A DNA stretch of 64,000 nucleotides. Source: Rohdeia mirabilis (GTDB lineage Bacteria; Planctomycetota; UBA1135; GCA-002686595). The notes beneath the pieces were generated by a model. That model saw only the letters and a program-made list of their open reading frames with translations. It was not told where the DNA came from and did no database searches. Shown piece after piece: positions 29,794-38,893 of this stretch. The stretch is taken from positions 4,650,001 to 4,714,000 of the forward strand of contig CP036290.1 of assembly GCA_007750655.1 (NCBI GenBank), written 5' to 3'. The translations under genes were made by a program, and so were the position numbers. Each line of letters starts with the position of its first letter. The stretch's first letter is position 1.

Positions 29794-30811
29794 CCATCAG
29801 CTGGTCGGTCGAGAAGTGGCCGTCCAGGTCCTCGATCGACGCCGCCAGCACGTAGCTGTGGCCCAGGCTGCCGTTGACGCGCAACACGACCGACTCGGGT
29901 GTCGCGGACTCGAGCGTCAGGACGCCGAGCTGCAGCAGCTCGATCCACGAGAGCGGGACCAGGTTGATCGAGATCAGCAGCGTGTTCGGATCCAGGTCGA
30001 GCAGGCCGTCCGGATCGCTGATCGAGAGCAGCGGCCGATCCTGGGCGTCGACGTGGAGGTCGACGGTCGGCTGCTGCGAATCGACGAGCCCGCGGTAGTT
30101 GATGACCGAGACGGCGTCGATGTCGGCCGAACCGCTCGATCCACCGCTGTCCCAGATGGTGTCGCCGTTCGAGTCGACGTCGATACCGCCGACGCAGTCG
30201 ACGAGTCGCACGCGGGTGATCGCCTTCAGGTTCACGCGACCGGCCAGTACGAGCGGGTCGTTCGCCAGGTGCGCGAGGTCGAACGCCGTTCCGCCTGCGA
30301 CGGTCGGGTTCAGCGGATCGATGGTGTTCGTGCGGACGTTCGCGAGGGTGGGCACCGCGCTCGCCAGACCGTCGTAGGCGCCCCAGCCGAAGTTCGCGTA
30401 CGGGCTGAAGGGTCCGGCTCCGCCGCCGTAGTCGCTCGGGAAGCGCGCGAACGGTCCGCCGGAGGACACTTCGACGAAGACCACCTCCGTGAAGGTGCCC
30501 GGAGGTACGGCCTCGTCCGCCTGGAACGGGTTCTCGTAGACGATCAGGTCGGCGCCGGGGCCGTCCTGGATCACGACGTCGAAGCCGAGGGTCAGCTGAC
30601 CACCGACGCCAAGCGTGACGACGTCGAGCGCGCCACAGCTGATGCCACAGCCGCGAGGCCCGTGCAGCGCCGTGGCCGGATCGGCGAAGGTCGGCAGCAC
30701 GCCGGGGCCGGGGAGGTAGTCCACGACCGCGGTCGCGAACGCTTCTTGCGCCGCAGCCGGCGCGCACAGCGAGATCGCCGCGACGAGGGCGGCGAATATC
30801 TTGGAGTCCAT
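29786..30811 (-). CDS. Secreted protein under cobalamin riboswitch control
   Basis: 341 residues with a signal peptide ([20 protein letters not shown]). The first domain has [29 protein letters not shown] and [17 protein letters not shown]. This combination is typical of 'cell surface proteins' that recur beside B12 riboswitches and BtuB-type receptors in other phyla. A later part contains [18 protein letters not shown], perhaps a calcium loop, and a C-terminal beta domain. A B12 riboswitch lies about 150 nt upstream on the same strand. A role in binding or scavenging corrinoids at the cell surface is inferred from that control. No BtuB or Cbi gene is adjacent, which is odd. Its 3' end overlaps carB by 8 nt. 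Confidence 0.8.
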
Positions 30812-30959
30812 CGAGGATGTCGGGTCGTGCCGTTCCGGTCGACCGCCGGACGCGACAGGAGTACTGGAGACCCGCAGCAGCCCGTGGCTGACGCGGATCG
30901 GTACGGAACCCTCGTGGCGGATGTTCTGGCTCGCGCGTCGTCCATCGGGACCCGGCCTT

Positions 30960-31130
30960 CCAGGTTCGGCAGATGCCTCACCCGTGACCTCCCCTGGTCG
31001 AGGGGAACGGATCCGTCGTCAGCGCTCACAGCGGCGGGACCGCGTCGGATTCGCACCGACTTCCCCGCTTCCGAAGGCGCGACGAGCCTACTCCCAACGC
31101 GCCTCGTCGCCCAGGGGTGAGCCCGGTTCG
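30960..31130 (-). ncRNA. Cobalamin (B12) riboswitch
   Basis: Reading the minus strand, 31066-31026 carries the conserved core as GGGGAAG, then GTCGGTGCGAATCCGAC (a short closed stem), then GCGGTCCCGCCGCTGTGA, matching the cobalamin-riboswitch core (GGGAA ... GGTG..A.TCC ... GCGGTCCCGCCACTGT). The 3' conserved segment GGTGAGGCATCTGCC at 30982-30968 corresponds to the CAGGA-ACCTGCC region. The 5' boundary is estimated. It precedes the 30811 ATG by about 150 nt. Repression by adenosylcobalamin is expected from the family. Confidence 0.88.
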
Positions 31131-31347
31131 GAGCTCCGGGGCGGTGGACCGGGGCGCATCGCGGACCGGGCTGGTCCGGGCGCCGGGCTCGGTCCGTGTG
31201 CCCGGGCGCTGGCGGTCCGCGGCCGGGCCCCGGGGCCGCCGGTCCACCTTCCGTGGCCGAGCGCGGCCGAAACGCGAGCGGGGGACGGACCTCGTGGCCC
31301 GTCCCCCGCTCCGATGGTCGAGCGCGAGCGACGCTCGCGACCCGCGC

Positions 31348-31902
31348 TCAGCTCTCCGCCACCTTGCGCCGGCGCTGGCGCACCTCGAGCTCGAACGTCC
31401 AGACGTCCGGGCCGATCTCGTGCGGCTTGAACTTGTAGTGGCTCGGCGGGAAGAGGCGTAGCCGCGTCACGCGCACCGACGTACCGCGCTCGAGCATGTA
31501 GGCGAAGTTCGCGATCTTGGTCCGCTGGTACTCGGGCTTGCGGACGATGCTCGGCGGCTTGATCGTGTAGATCTCGTCCTCGAAGGCCGTGCCGTAGGCC
31601 CGCGTGCCGGGCTTGATGTCGACGCTGCCGATCTCGATCTGCTTCGCACTCGCCGTCTTCGTGATGTACGAGTCGATGCTGTCGAGGTCCTGACGGTCGG
31701 CGGCGACGTTGATCAGGGACTCGAGCTTGTGCGCCTCGGCGACCAGGTTCTTCACCAGGCGCGGGGCGAGTTCGACCTGCCCTTCGACCTCGGTCAGCCT
31801 CTGCTTCTGCTCGTAGACGAAGTAGCCGAGCACGGCCGACCCCAGGAAGCTGAGCAGGATCACCCAGCGCGCGAAGTTCATGTGTTGGGTCCAGGCGAAC
31901 AT
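31348..31902 (-). CDS. PilO-like pilus/secretion assembly protein
   Basis: 184 residues. A short N-terminus and one membrane helix (WVILLSFLGSAVLGYFVYEQ) are followed by a coiled coil (QRLTEVEGQVELAPRLVKNLV) and a small alpha/beta domain. This is the layout of PilO/GspM-type bitopic platform proteins, although sequence conservation is low. Its ATG comes one base after the stop of the PilM/PilN-like gene, implying co-translation. A later ATG at 31881 (MNFARW) is also possible. It would pair with PilN in the inner membrane to link the cytoplasmic PilM ring to the outer parts of the pilus. Confidence 0.6.
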   Translation of the reverse strand: MFAWTQHMNFARWVILLSFLGSAVLGYFVYEQKQRLTEVEGQVELAPRLVKNLVAEAHKLESLINVAADRQDLDSIDSYITKTASAKQIEIGSVDIKPGTRAYGTAFEDEIYTIKPPSIVRKPEYQRTKIANFAYMLERGTSVRVTRLRLFPPSHYKFKPHEIGPDVWTFELEVRQRRRKVAES

Positions 31903-31903
31903 G

Positions 31904-33688
31904 TCAGTTGCCCTCCGTGGCCGGGACTTCGTAGCCGGCGAAGTAGTCCTCGGACCCGCTCGGGTCCACGTAGATCGTCAGGCCGTCGAGGATCACGCTC
32001 GTTCCATCCTCGGCCGTGTTGCGCGACGGCTCGCGGATCTCTTCCGGGTCCACCAGCCAGGGCTGGGCCCGGATCTCACCGATGAGCGCATCCCAACCCT
32101 GTGAGGACTGCAGCTGCGTCTCGCCGAAGAGCGTGAGATCGAGCTCGACCTTGCACTTGTCCGGCGAGCGCGAGTTGCCGGTCTGGTACTGGGAGTCGAG
32201 CGACCGGATCGCGAAGCGCGGGATGCGGCCCGCCTCTCGCAGGTCCTCGAGCACCCTGAGGGTCAGCGTGGCCGCCCACAGCGCCGATTGCGGGTACGAA
32301 GCGTCCTCGGCCGCACCCAGCGTGCGCTGCAGCTCGGAGACCTCGTCGCCGATCAACGTTCCGAGGCGCACCAGTTCGTCGAAGCGCGAGCGATCGGGAT
32401 CGCCCTGGTCGCCCTCGGCCATGCGCAGGGCGTAGTCGAGGATCGGCTGCGGCGGACTCTTCAACGCCGCGGTCGAGATCTTGCCCGCCCGCGGATCCTC
32501 ACCGACCGTGAAGCGCTTGGTCTCCATGGCCCAGTGCTCCAACTTGTTCGTCTCGAGCTGGAGCCCCTCGCGCTGGATGAGGAACTGCGCGGCGAGGAAG
32601 AAGATGAGCAGGAGGCCCAGGACGCCCAGCGGGAGCTCGAGGCGCTCGAACGTGCCGGCGAAGGCCAGTTCCTCGCGGCGGAGGTTGGGCGTGACGGCGC
32701 TGTCGAAACCGAGGTGGCGCAGGGCCGCACCGAACGCGACCACGGCGGCCAGGCGATCCTCGAGATCCTCGGCGCCGGACACTTCGGCGAGCGGGTCGAG
32801 CGCCTTCACCTCGACGTCGCCGATCGGCTCGGAGAGCAGCTCGTCGACGCGCACGCCGCAGAGCCAGATCGCGTCGAAGCCGTTCTCGGTCGAGACCGAG
32901 CTGAGCGTGCGCGCGATCTCACGGCGCAGGCGGGTCAGGTGGACACGGCGGCGGGCTTCGCGCTGGCCGAGGAGATCCTCGTCGTCACGGCGCTCGAACG
33001 CCGAGTCGCCGGGTTCTTCGCCGTCGGCCGCGGCCATGGCGACCTTGGGCTCGAGCGGCTCGAGGTCGAAGTGGAACGCGCGCGTCGTCACCAGCGCGCC
33101 GTTCGAGACCACGACGAGCGTCGCGCTGCCGTCACCGATGTAGATCAGGAGTTGGGCGAAGTCGGGCGAGAGCACGCCGGCGTACTCGGCCGCGGTGAAC
33201 AGGGCCGAGGCGTCCAGTTCGGCGTCGAGCGGTTCGAGGCCCGCGCGACGGCAGACTTCGAGCCGCTCCTCCAGCACACCCTTCGGCACCGCCGACACCA
33301 ACAGGTGCGACTCGACCGGTGTGGCGCTGATGACGTGGAAGTCGCAGAGCGTGTCATCGATGTCCCACTGGGGAATCTTGCTCTCGACCTCGAACTTCAG
33401 GACCTCCTCGATCTTCGCCTTGTCCGCGAACGGCAGGGACAGGTGCCGATAGACCGCGGCGCCCGAGTCGAGCACCAAGCCGGTCGTGTCGGCCGAGACC
33501 TTGTCGGCGAGGCCCTTGCCCATCTGCCGCAACGACTCGTGTGCGTTCTCGAGGGGCGAGCCACCTTCTTCTTCGGACTCGAGCGTGTCGACGTGGTAGC
33601 CGACGAGCTTCGGACGCTTGGCGCTGCCGTCGAGGACGAGCAGTTCCACGCGTCGCGAGCCGATTCGTATTCCGCAGGATCGTGCCAT
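31904..33688 (-). CDS. PilM-PilN-like fusion protein of a type IV pilus/T2SS platform
   Basis: 594 residues. Residues ~1-330 resemble PilM, an actin-like ATPase fold: GIRIGSRRVELLVLDG, VLDSGAAVYRHLSLPFADKAKIEEVLKFEVE and PQWDIDD, then LLIYIGDGSATLVVVSNGALV. A membrane helix (LGVLGLLLIFFLAAQFLI, ~353-372) and a periplasmic domain follow, as in PilN. One chain therefore covers what is usually two, an arrangement like GspL of type II secretion. It is encoded just before a PilO-like gene, downstream of a sigma/anti-sigma pair. The assembly ATPase, secretin and pilins are not in the window. Confidence 0.75.
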   Translation of the reverse strand: MARSCGIRIGSRRVELLVLDGSAKRPKLVGYHVDTLESEEEGGSPLENAHESLRQMGKGLADKVSADTTGLVLDSGAAVYRHLSLPFADKAKIEEVLKFEVESKIPQWDIDDTLCDFHVISATPVESHLLVSAVPKGVLEERLEVCRRAGLEPLDAELDASALFTAAEYAGVLSPDFAQLLIYIGDGSATLVVVSNGALVTTRAFHFDLEPLEPKVAMAAADGEEPGDSAFERRDDEDLLGQREARRRVHLTRLRREIARTLSSVSTENGFDAIWLCGVRVDELLSEPIGDVEVKALDPLAEVSGAEDLEDRLAAVVAFGAALRHLGFDSAVTPNLRREELAFAGTFERLELPLGVLGLLLIFFLAAQFLIQREGLQLETNKLEHWAMETKRFTVGEDPRAGKISTAALKSPPQPILDYALRMAEGDQGDPDRSRFDELVRLGTLIGDEVSELQRTLGAAEDASYPQSALWAATLTLRVLEDLREAGRIPRFAIRSLDSQYQTGNSRSPDKCKVELDLTLFGETQLQSSQGWDALIGEIRAQPWLVDPEEIREPSRNTAEDGTSVILDGLTIYVDPSGSEDYFAGYEVPATEGN

Positions 33689-33756
33689 CTAGGAGCGGTG
33701 CCTTCTTCGAACGGGGTCGTCGGGGAGAGTCGGAGCGACAGGTCGCGGCCGGCCGG

Positions 33757-34131
33757 TCACTGTGGCGCAGCGGCTACCGCGTCGCCCAGCATGAGGTCGT
33801 AGCGGTCCCATTGCGAGGGCGGGATGACCAGCTCGCGGATCCACACGTTGTACTGCGTCCCCAGGTCGACGAGTTCGTCCTCGAGGCCCAGGAGGCCGCG
33901 CGACTCGAGCTCTTCGAGCTGGATCTGGTAGTTCTCGAGCAGCATCGCGAGGCCGCGCTCGCGTTCCGGCGCGAGGTCGAACTCGCGGGCCAGGCGCTCG
34001 CGGAAGTCGGCGAAGGCCCCCTGCGGGTCGTCGCTCCGCCGCTCCATCAGCACGCCCGTCGCCAGCCCGCTGAGGAAGCAGACCAGCGCGAACAGCCCGA
34101 TCCACAGGCGGACGGTGAGGGCGGTGCGCAT
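33757..34131 (-). CDS. Small membrane-anchored protein of unknown function
   Basis: 124 residues. One N-terminal helix (LWIGLFALVCFLSGLATGVLM) and a helical periplasmic part rich in Glu, Arg and Leu (FRERLAREFDLAPERERGLAMLL...). The size, anchor and helical hairpin recall Spy/CpxP-like or heavy-metal-sensor proteins encoded beside ECF sigma/anti-sigma pairs, but no signature motif is present. It lies between the anti-sigma factor and the pilus genes with gaps of 46 and 68 nt, so it is probably in the same operon. Confidence 0.75.
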   Translation of the reverse strand: MRTALTVRLWIGLFALVCFLSGLATGVLMERRSDDPQGAFADFRERLAREFDLAPERERGLAMLLENYQIQLEELESRGLLGLEDELVDLGTQYNVWIRELVIPPSQWDRYDLMLGDAVAAAPQ

Positions 34132-34177
34132 GGGGCGAGGGGCGAGCCGGTCGGGGACGGGGTCGTGCCGGCGCGGA

Positions 34178-34801
34178 TCAGCGCCCGCCGTTCGAACGGT
34201 TCTCGGTCGAGCGCTGGGTGCTCGCGGCTCCGTTCGTGCCGCGTTCGAGCAGTTCGCGCTCCCGCAGCTTCTGCAGGTCGTTCAGCACCGACGGCAGCGG
34301 GTCGGCCCGCAGCTCGTCGCTGGTCGGGCGCCCGGCCGAACCGATCGCGATCGTCAGGATCATCAGCAGCGCCGCCGCCGCCGCCGTGCAGGCCAGGACG
34401 AAGGGCAACAGCGAGCCGTCGGTCGAGGTGGCGAATCCACCGCCGCTCGACACCGCACCGCCGCCCGCCGGATCACCAGCGCTCGTGCGCGCCGGGAAGG
34501 GCCGCAGCACCGCGCCGCGCCCGCGCTCCGGAATCTCGAGCGGCTCGCGTCCGGCGACGACGTCCTGCCGAGCGGCGGCCAGGACCACGCGCTGGGCGAA
34601 GTCGGCCGGCACCGCGGGCGCCTCGGGGCGCACGATCCAACGCCGCAGGTTGCGGTGGTCGCGGTACGTCTCGCGGCAGGCCGGGCACTCGAGCAAGTGC
34701 TCGCGCACCTGTTCGCCCCGCACCTGGTCGAGTTCACCGTCGCCCCACAGCTCGAGCACCAGCTCGACCGCGTCGCAATCCATGTGGTTGTCGTTCTTCA
34801 T
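34178..34801 (-). CDS. Zinc-binding anti-sigma factor
   Basis: 207 residues. The N-terminal ZAS-type domain has C9, H35, C39 and C42, the last three in VREHLLECPACRETY. This H-x3-C-x2-C pattern coordinates zinc and grips the sigma factor. A disordered Gly/Ser linker leads to one membrane helix (LLPFVLACTAAAAALLMILTIAI, ~130-155) and a periplasmic tail. It lies 36 nt after the ECF sigma gene, the standard partner arrangement. Release of sigma by proteolysis or a redox/metal signal is known in the family; the signal here is unknown. Confidence 0.88.
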   Translation of the reverse strand: MKNDNHMDCDAVELVLELWGDGELDQVRGEQVREHLLECPACRETYRDHRNLRRWIVRPEAPAVPADFAQRVVLAAARQDVVAGREPLEIPERGRGAVLRPFPARTSAGDPAGGGAVSSGGGFATSTDGSLLPFVLACTAAAAALLMILTIAIGSAGRPTSDELRADPLPSVLNDLQKLRERELLERGTNGAASTQRSTENRSNGGR

Positions 34802-34837
34802 CGCTTCCTTCGGACCTCCCGCTCGATCACGAGCGTC

Positions 34838-35569
34838 TCAGGCCTTGGCGGACCCCCCTTCGTCCCGCGGCGCACGCCGACCGGCGCGCGAGCCCCCACC
34901 TTCGCTGTCCCGTCCCGTGCGCTTCATCCGACGGCGCTTGCGCGGTCCGTCCTGATCGGCGCCCAGTTCCTGCGCCACCTCCGGGTGCAGCCGCAACAGC
35001 GCCTCCTTGAAGCGCGCGCGGGCCCGGAACAGGCGTGATTCGATCGTGCCGATGGACACGCCCAGAAGGTCGGCGATGTCCTGGTAGCTCATCTCCTCGA
35101 ACTCCCGCAGCATCAGCGTGGTGCGGAAGACCTCGGGCAGCTCGGCCAGCACCTCCTCCGTCATCGACGCGATTTCGTGGCGCTCGAGCTGGACCGACGG
35201 CGCGGCGAGCGACGCGTTCACATCGCGCTGGGCGTCGCCGACAAGTTCGGGATCTTCGACCGCGGTGACCGGCGAGCGCCCGCGCTTCTTCAAGAGGTCG
35301 CGCGCCGTGTTGACGGCGATGCGCATCAGCCAGGTCGAGAAGCTGGACTCGCCCTTGAAGGTCTCGAGCTTGCTGTAGGCCTTGAGGAAGGCCTCCTGGA
35401 CCACGTCCTCGATCTCGGCGTGGACCTTCGTGTAGCCCCGCACGACGCCGAAGAGCCGCCCGCTGTAGCGCTCGACCAACTCGGCGAACGCGTCACCGTC
35501 CCCGGCCAGGGTGGCCTCGACCAGCGGCTGGTCGGGGTCGGCCCGGTCGTCGAGGGGGGTGTCGTTCAT
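34838..35569 (-). CDS. ECF sigma factor (RpoE-like)
   Basis: 243 residues from an ATG at 35569; an in-frame ATG five codons upstream is possible. Region 2 reads FAELVERYSGRLFGVVRGYT, then IEDVVQEAFLKAYSKLETFKGESSFSTWL (shown as DVVQEAFLKAY and FSTWLMRIAVNTARD). Region 4 reads LPEVFRTTLMLREFEEMSYQ and ADLLGVSIGTIESRLFRAR. This is RpoE-type. An unusual basic, low-complexity C-terminal tail of ~40 residues (KRRRMKRTGR...) follows. It heads an operon with a zinc anti-sigma factor and pilus platform genes. Confidence 0.93.
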   Translation of the reverse strand: MNDTPLDDRADPDQPLVEATLAGDGDAFAELVERYSGRLFGVVRGYTKVHAEIEDVVQEAFLKAYSKLETFKGESSFSTWLMRIAVNTARDLLKKRGRSPVTAVEDPELVGDAQRDVNASLAAPSVQLERHEIASMTEEVLAELPEVFRTTLMLREFEEMSYQDIADLLGVSIGTIESRLFRARARFKEALLRLHPEVAQELGADQDGPRKRRRMKRTGRDSEGGGSRAGRRAPRDEGGSAKA

Positions 35570-36054
35570 AGCGTGTGCCAGCATCGCAGAATGGCGGACG
35601 CGGGCGGGTCCGGTGTCTTCCTGGGGCGGGGCGGGTCGAACGGGAGGATCGGGGCCCGCGCAGGGGTTCCATCGGTCGCTCCGCCGGGGGTCCTGACCGG
35701 CGGGGGCCGGAAACCGTGGGCGGCGCAGGGGTTGGGGAGGCGGGGGCGGGAAGGCGGGGTGAGGCCGTCGATCGCGGGTGGCTTGGCACGGCGGGGCTCG
35801 CCAGAGCCCGTCGGGCCGCGGATCGTCCGGATCAGTGGGCTCGGGCCGCGGGAGTGGGAGCGCGCTCGAGGCCGCAGAGGGTCGGCCACCGGAGCCGGGG
35901 TCCCGGGCCGGGGAGCCCGGGCGCCGAGGCGTCGTCGGCCGGGCGCCCGGGGGCCGATACCCGAGTTCGGACCGCGCGCCGCCTCGCCGGCCCGCCGCTC
36001 TGCTCGACTCGCTCAGCTCGCTCGCCCCACCGAACCGCTCCGCCCTCGCGACCC
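35570..36054. other. Divergent intergenic region, no gene seen
   Basis: 485 nt between the divergent sigma factor and FG-GAP surface-protein genes. Extremely GC-rich, with short GC palindromes such as GGGCGCCCGGG-type runs near 35930-35955. Open frames here have no coding features. Promoters for both genes must lie here, but no consensus boxes could be assigned. Confidence 0.6.
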
Positions 36055-38721
36055 ATGACGCTCGCCCGCCGCGCTCTGCCCGCGCTCCTCGTTCTCGTCG
36101 CCGCCGTTTCGCCCGCTCTTTCGACCGCCGCCCCGGCGACGGCCCAGTCCACCTGCACCGCCGACGGCGCCTTCGAACTGCTCGGCGGCGGCACGCCCGG
36201 CGCACACGGCGCACCGCGGCTCGTCCTCGACGGCGCGCCGCTCGTCGGACGGCCGTTCGGGATCCGCGTCGAACACGCAAGCTCGCTCGCAGCCGGCTAC
36301 CTGGGGCTCGGAGCGTTCGACGCGCCGACCCCGCTTCCGAACTTCGGCGCCGTCGCGCACCCGGGCGCGCTGTTCCTGCTCGCACCGTTCACGACCTCGG
36401 ACAGTGGCACGAGCGCAGAGATCGTCGCGCTCGCCGCCGTCGAGCCGTACCTGTGCGGCGTCAGCTTCGTCGCCCAGGCCTTCGTGGTCGACGCGACGGC
36501 CCAGGGCGGACTCGCGTTCACCGGCGGGCGCCGCGTGGCGTTCGGTGCGTACGAGTCGGGGCCGCTGTTCCGGGATCAGGTGGCGCCGTCGGCCTTCCAG
36601 GCGAGTCACGTACAGCTCGCCGACTTCGACGAGGACGGGTGGCTCGACGCGCTCGTGTTCGACGACGAGTCGTCGGCCCGCGCGATCAACGCCGGCCTCG
36701 AGGGTGGCAGCTTCGAAGCAGCAGGACCTAGCCATGGCACCTACGGGGGCAGCCGGAACTGGCGCCGGGCCGTCGACATCGACCAGGACGGACACCTGGA
36801 CCTGGTCTCCACGCGCCTTCAGCTCGTCGTCGAGCTGGGCAACGGCGATGGGACCTTCCAGCCGCCGGTGATCCTGCCGGCCCCCGTGAGCGGCATCGGG
36901 TCCGGTCCGTACGTCGACCTGGCGGGCGACCTCGAGATTGCCGACGTGGACGGCGACGGAGATCTGGACGTGCTCGCCACGGCGAGTTCGCGGAACGCCC
37001 TGTACGTGGCTCGCAACGACGGGGCCGGCGGGTTCACGGACTTCGTCGAGAGCTTCACGGGCCCGTCCCCCCAGTCCACTTTCGTGTCGGAGACGTACCC
37101 CCACCATCTCGCCGTCGGCGACCTCGACGGGGACGGGGTGCTCGATGCAGTCACCACCAACCCTGCCAACCAGAACCACGTGATCCTCCTGGGTGCCGGC
37201 GACGGCACCTTCGCCGTGCACGGCACGCTCCCCTGGGAGAACTACGTGACGTGGTTCGAGCTCCGCGATGCGAACCAGGACGGAGCGCTCGACCTGTTGG
37301 TGCTGGAAGTGAACACCAGGGTCCTGCGCGTGCACCTGGGCGACGGAACGGGTGGATTCGCGAGCGGCGTCGTATCGCCTCTTCCCTCCGATCCGACGAG
37401 CGCCGTGTACACCGACTTCGACGGCGACGGGATCGCCGACCTGCTCGTGGGGCTCGACGCCTCCAGTGCGGATCCGAACCTACCGGACGGACGGCTGCTG
37501 GTGATGAGCGGCTCCGGTGGTGCGACCTTCCACCCGGGCGCGCAGTACGAACTGCAGTTCGGGAAGCCGGGCATCGCCGCAGCGGACCTCGACGGGGATG
37601 GGCTCCTCGATCTGGCCTACGTGTCCGCAGCCTACGAGCGGCTCGCGACCCTGATGGGGAGCGCGCCCGGAGCGTTCGAGCGTGCGAATCGAATCATCAC
37701 GGCCGAGGCACCGCGCGCTCTGGCGACCGCCGACGTGAACCTCGACGGCTACGACGACGCGATCACGCTCGAGTCGGACCCGTTCCCGGTCGTCGCGCGC
37801 GTGGTGGTTCGGCTCGGTTCGGCGAACGGTCTCGGGCTCGCGGTGAGCAACCTCGCCCCCGTGGGCACCGGCACGTTCCTCGTGGTGCAGGACGCCACGT
37901 CGGACGGAATCTGCGACCTGATCGAGCGGGACGGGAACGCGTTGCTCGTGCGCGCCGGCGACGGGAGCGGCGCGTTCGGAACTGCGACGGTGGTGAAGTT
38001 CCCGACCGACCCCGGCCCCGTGGAGGTGGCCGATGTGGACGGCGACGGCCGCGTGGACCTGGTCGCGCATCTGGCGGCGACGGGCGAGGTTGCCGTGCTG
38101 CGGGGACTCGACAGCGGCGGTTGGACGAGCACTCCGCTGCTCTCGCCGCTTCCGTACGACGTGCGCGACCTCGAGCTCCAAGACCTCGACGGCGACGGCG
38201 TGCTCGACCTCGTTGCGGCAGCTGCCGACGGCCCTCCCATCCCTTCGATGCTGGTTGCGACGGGGCACGGTGACGGGACGTTCGGCAACGCGCTCGGCGT
38301 CGGTTCCGGCGCGATCGGCCTCGAGGTCACGGCTGCGGACCTGAACGGCGACGGGCTGCTCGACCTGGCCGCGATCAACGACGCGTCCTGGGACCTGAGC
38401 GTCGTGCTCGGCCACCCGAGCGGGCACTTCGTGAACGAACAGCGCCTGCCGATCGGCTTCTTCCCCAGCAGTCTCGACGCGTTCGACGCGAACGGGGACG
38501 GACACACCGACCTGGTCGCCTACTGCGGCTACGACGTCGAAGCGCGCGTCTGGCTGGGCGACGGCGGCGGAGCCTTCACCGAGCGGATCGGCGTGGTGGG
38601 CGGACGCGACCCGTACCTGATGCGCACGGCGGACGTGGACGGCGACGGGCTGCGTGACCTGCTCGTCCTGTCGTCGTACCCGCGCGAGATCATCGTCCAC
38701 CACAGCCGGCTGCTGCGCTGA
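36055..38721 (+). CDS. FG-GAP/VCBS repeat surface protein
   Basis: 888 residues starting at an ATG after a long GC-rich leader. A signal peptide (MTLARRALPALLVLVAAVSPAL) is followed by an N-terminal beta domain of ~160 residues. Then come 14 copies of a calcium-binding D-x-D-x-D-G-x-x-D loop (LADFDEDGWLDALV, IADVDGDGDLDVLA, VGDLDGDGVLDAVT, TADVDGDGLRDLLV and others). Fourteen repeats would build two seven-bladed propellers, as in integrin-like FG-GAP proteins. Probably exported and calcium-stabilised, acting in adhesion or polymer binding. A long palindrome begins 5 nt after its stop. Confidence 0.92.
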   Translation: MTLARRALPALLVLVAAVSPALSTAAPATAQSTCTADGAFELLGGGTPGAHGAPRLVLDGAPLVGRPFGIRVEHASSLAAGYLGLGAFDAPTPLPNFGAVAHPGALFLLAPFTTSDSGTSAEIVALAAVEPYLCGVSFVAQAFVVDATAQGGLAFTGGRRVAFGAYESGPLFRDQVAPSAFQASHVQLADFDEDGWLDALVFDDESSARAINAGLEGGSFEAAGPSHGTYGGSRNWRRAVDIDQDGHLDLVSTRLQLVVELGNGDGTFQPPVILPAPVSGIGSGPYVDLAGDLEIADVDGDGDLDVLATASSRNALYVARNDGAGGFTDFVESFTGPSPQSTFVSETYPHHLAVGDLDGDGVLDAVTTNPANQNHVILLGAGDGTFAVHGTLPWENYVTWFELRDANQDGALDLLVLEVNTRVLRVHLGDGTGGFASGVVSPLPSDPTSAVYTDFDGDGIADLLVGLDASSADPNLPDGRLLVMSGSGGATFHPGAQYELQFGKPGIAAADLDGDGLLDLAYVSAAYERLATLMGSAPGAFERANRIITAEAPRALATADVNLDGYDDAITLESDPFPVVARVVVRLGSANGLGLAVSNLAPVGTGTFLVVQDATSDGICDLIERDGNALLVRAGDGSGAFGTATVVKFPTDPGPVEVADVDGDGRVDLVAHLAATGEVAVLRGLDSGGWTSTPLLSPLPYDVRDLELQDLDGDGVLDLVAAAADGPPIPSMLVATGHGDGTFGNALGVGSGAIGLEVTAADLNGDGLLDLAAINDASWDLSVVLGHPSGHFVNEQRLPIGFFPSSLDAFDANGDGHTDLVAYCGYDVEARVWLGDGGGAFTERIGVVGGRDPYLMRTADVDGDGLRDLLVLSSYPREIIVHHSRLLR

Positions 38722-38726
38722 ACGCT

Positions 38727-38893
38727 TACGGAGTCAGACCCCGACCCGTTGATCGACCGACCAGAAGTGCCGCACGAGGCGGTCGCTCGCGGCGACTCGA
38801 AGGGAGGGCGCGAACGAGCGTGGTGTGACTCCTCGGCCCGGCTCGTGCGGCACTCTTGGTCGGTCGATCAACGGGTCGGGGTCTGACTCCGTA
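38727..38893. repeat. Long palindrome, related type (52-nt arms, 2 mismatches), between convergent genes
   Basis: Left arm 38727-38778 and right arm 38842-38893 are reverse complements at 50 of 52 positions around a 63-nt centre. The centre holds a second small hairpin, GTCGC-TCGCG-GCGAC. The outer end TACGGAGTCAGACCCC resembles the ends of the three 102-nt-core elements (TACGGNGNCNGNCMC), but the rest differs. It starts 5 nt after the FG-GAP stop and contains the acyltransferase stop codon (38870-38868). Confidence 0.95.
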
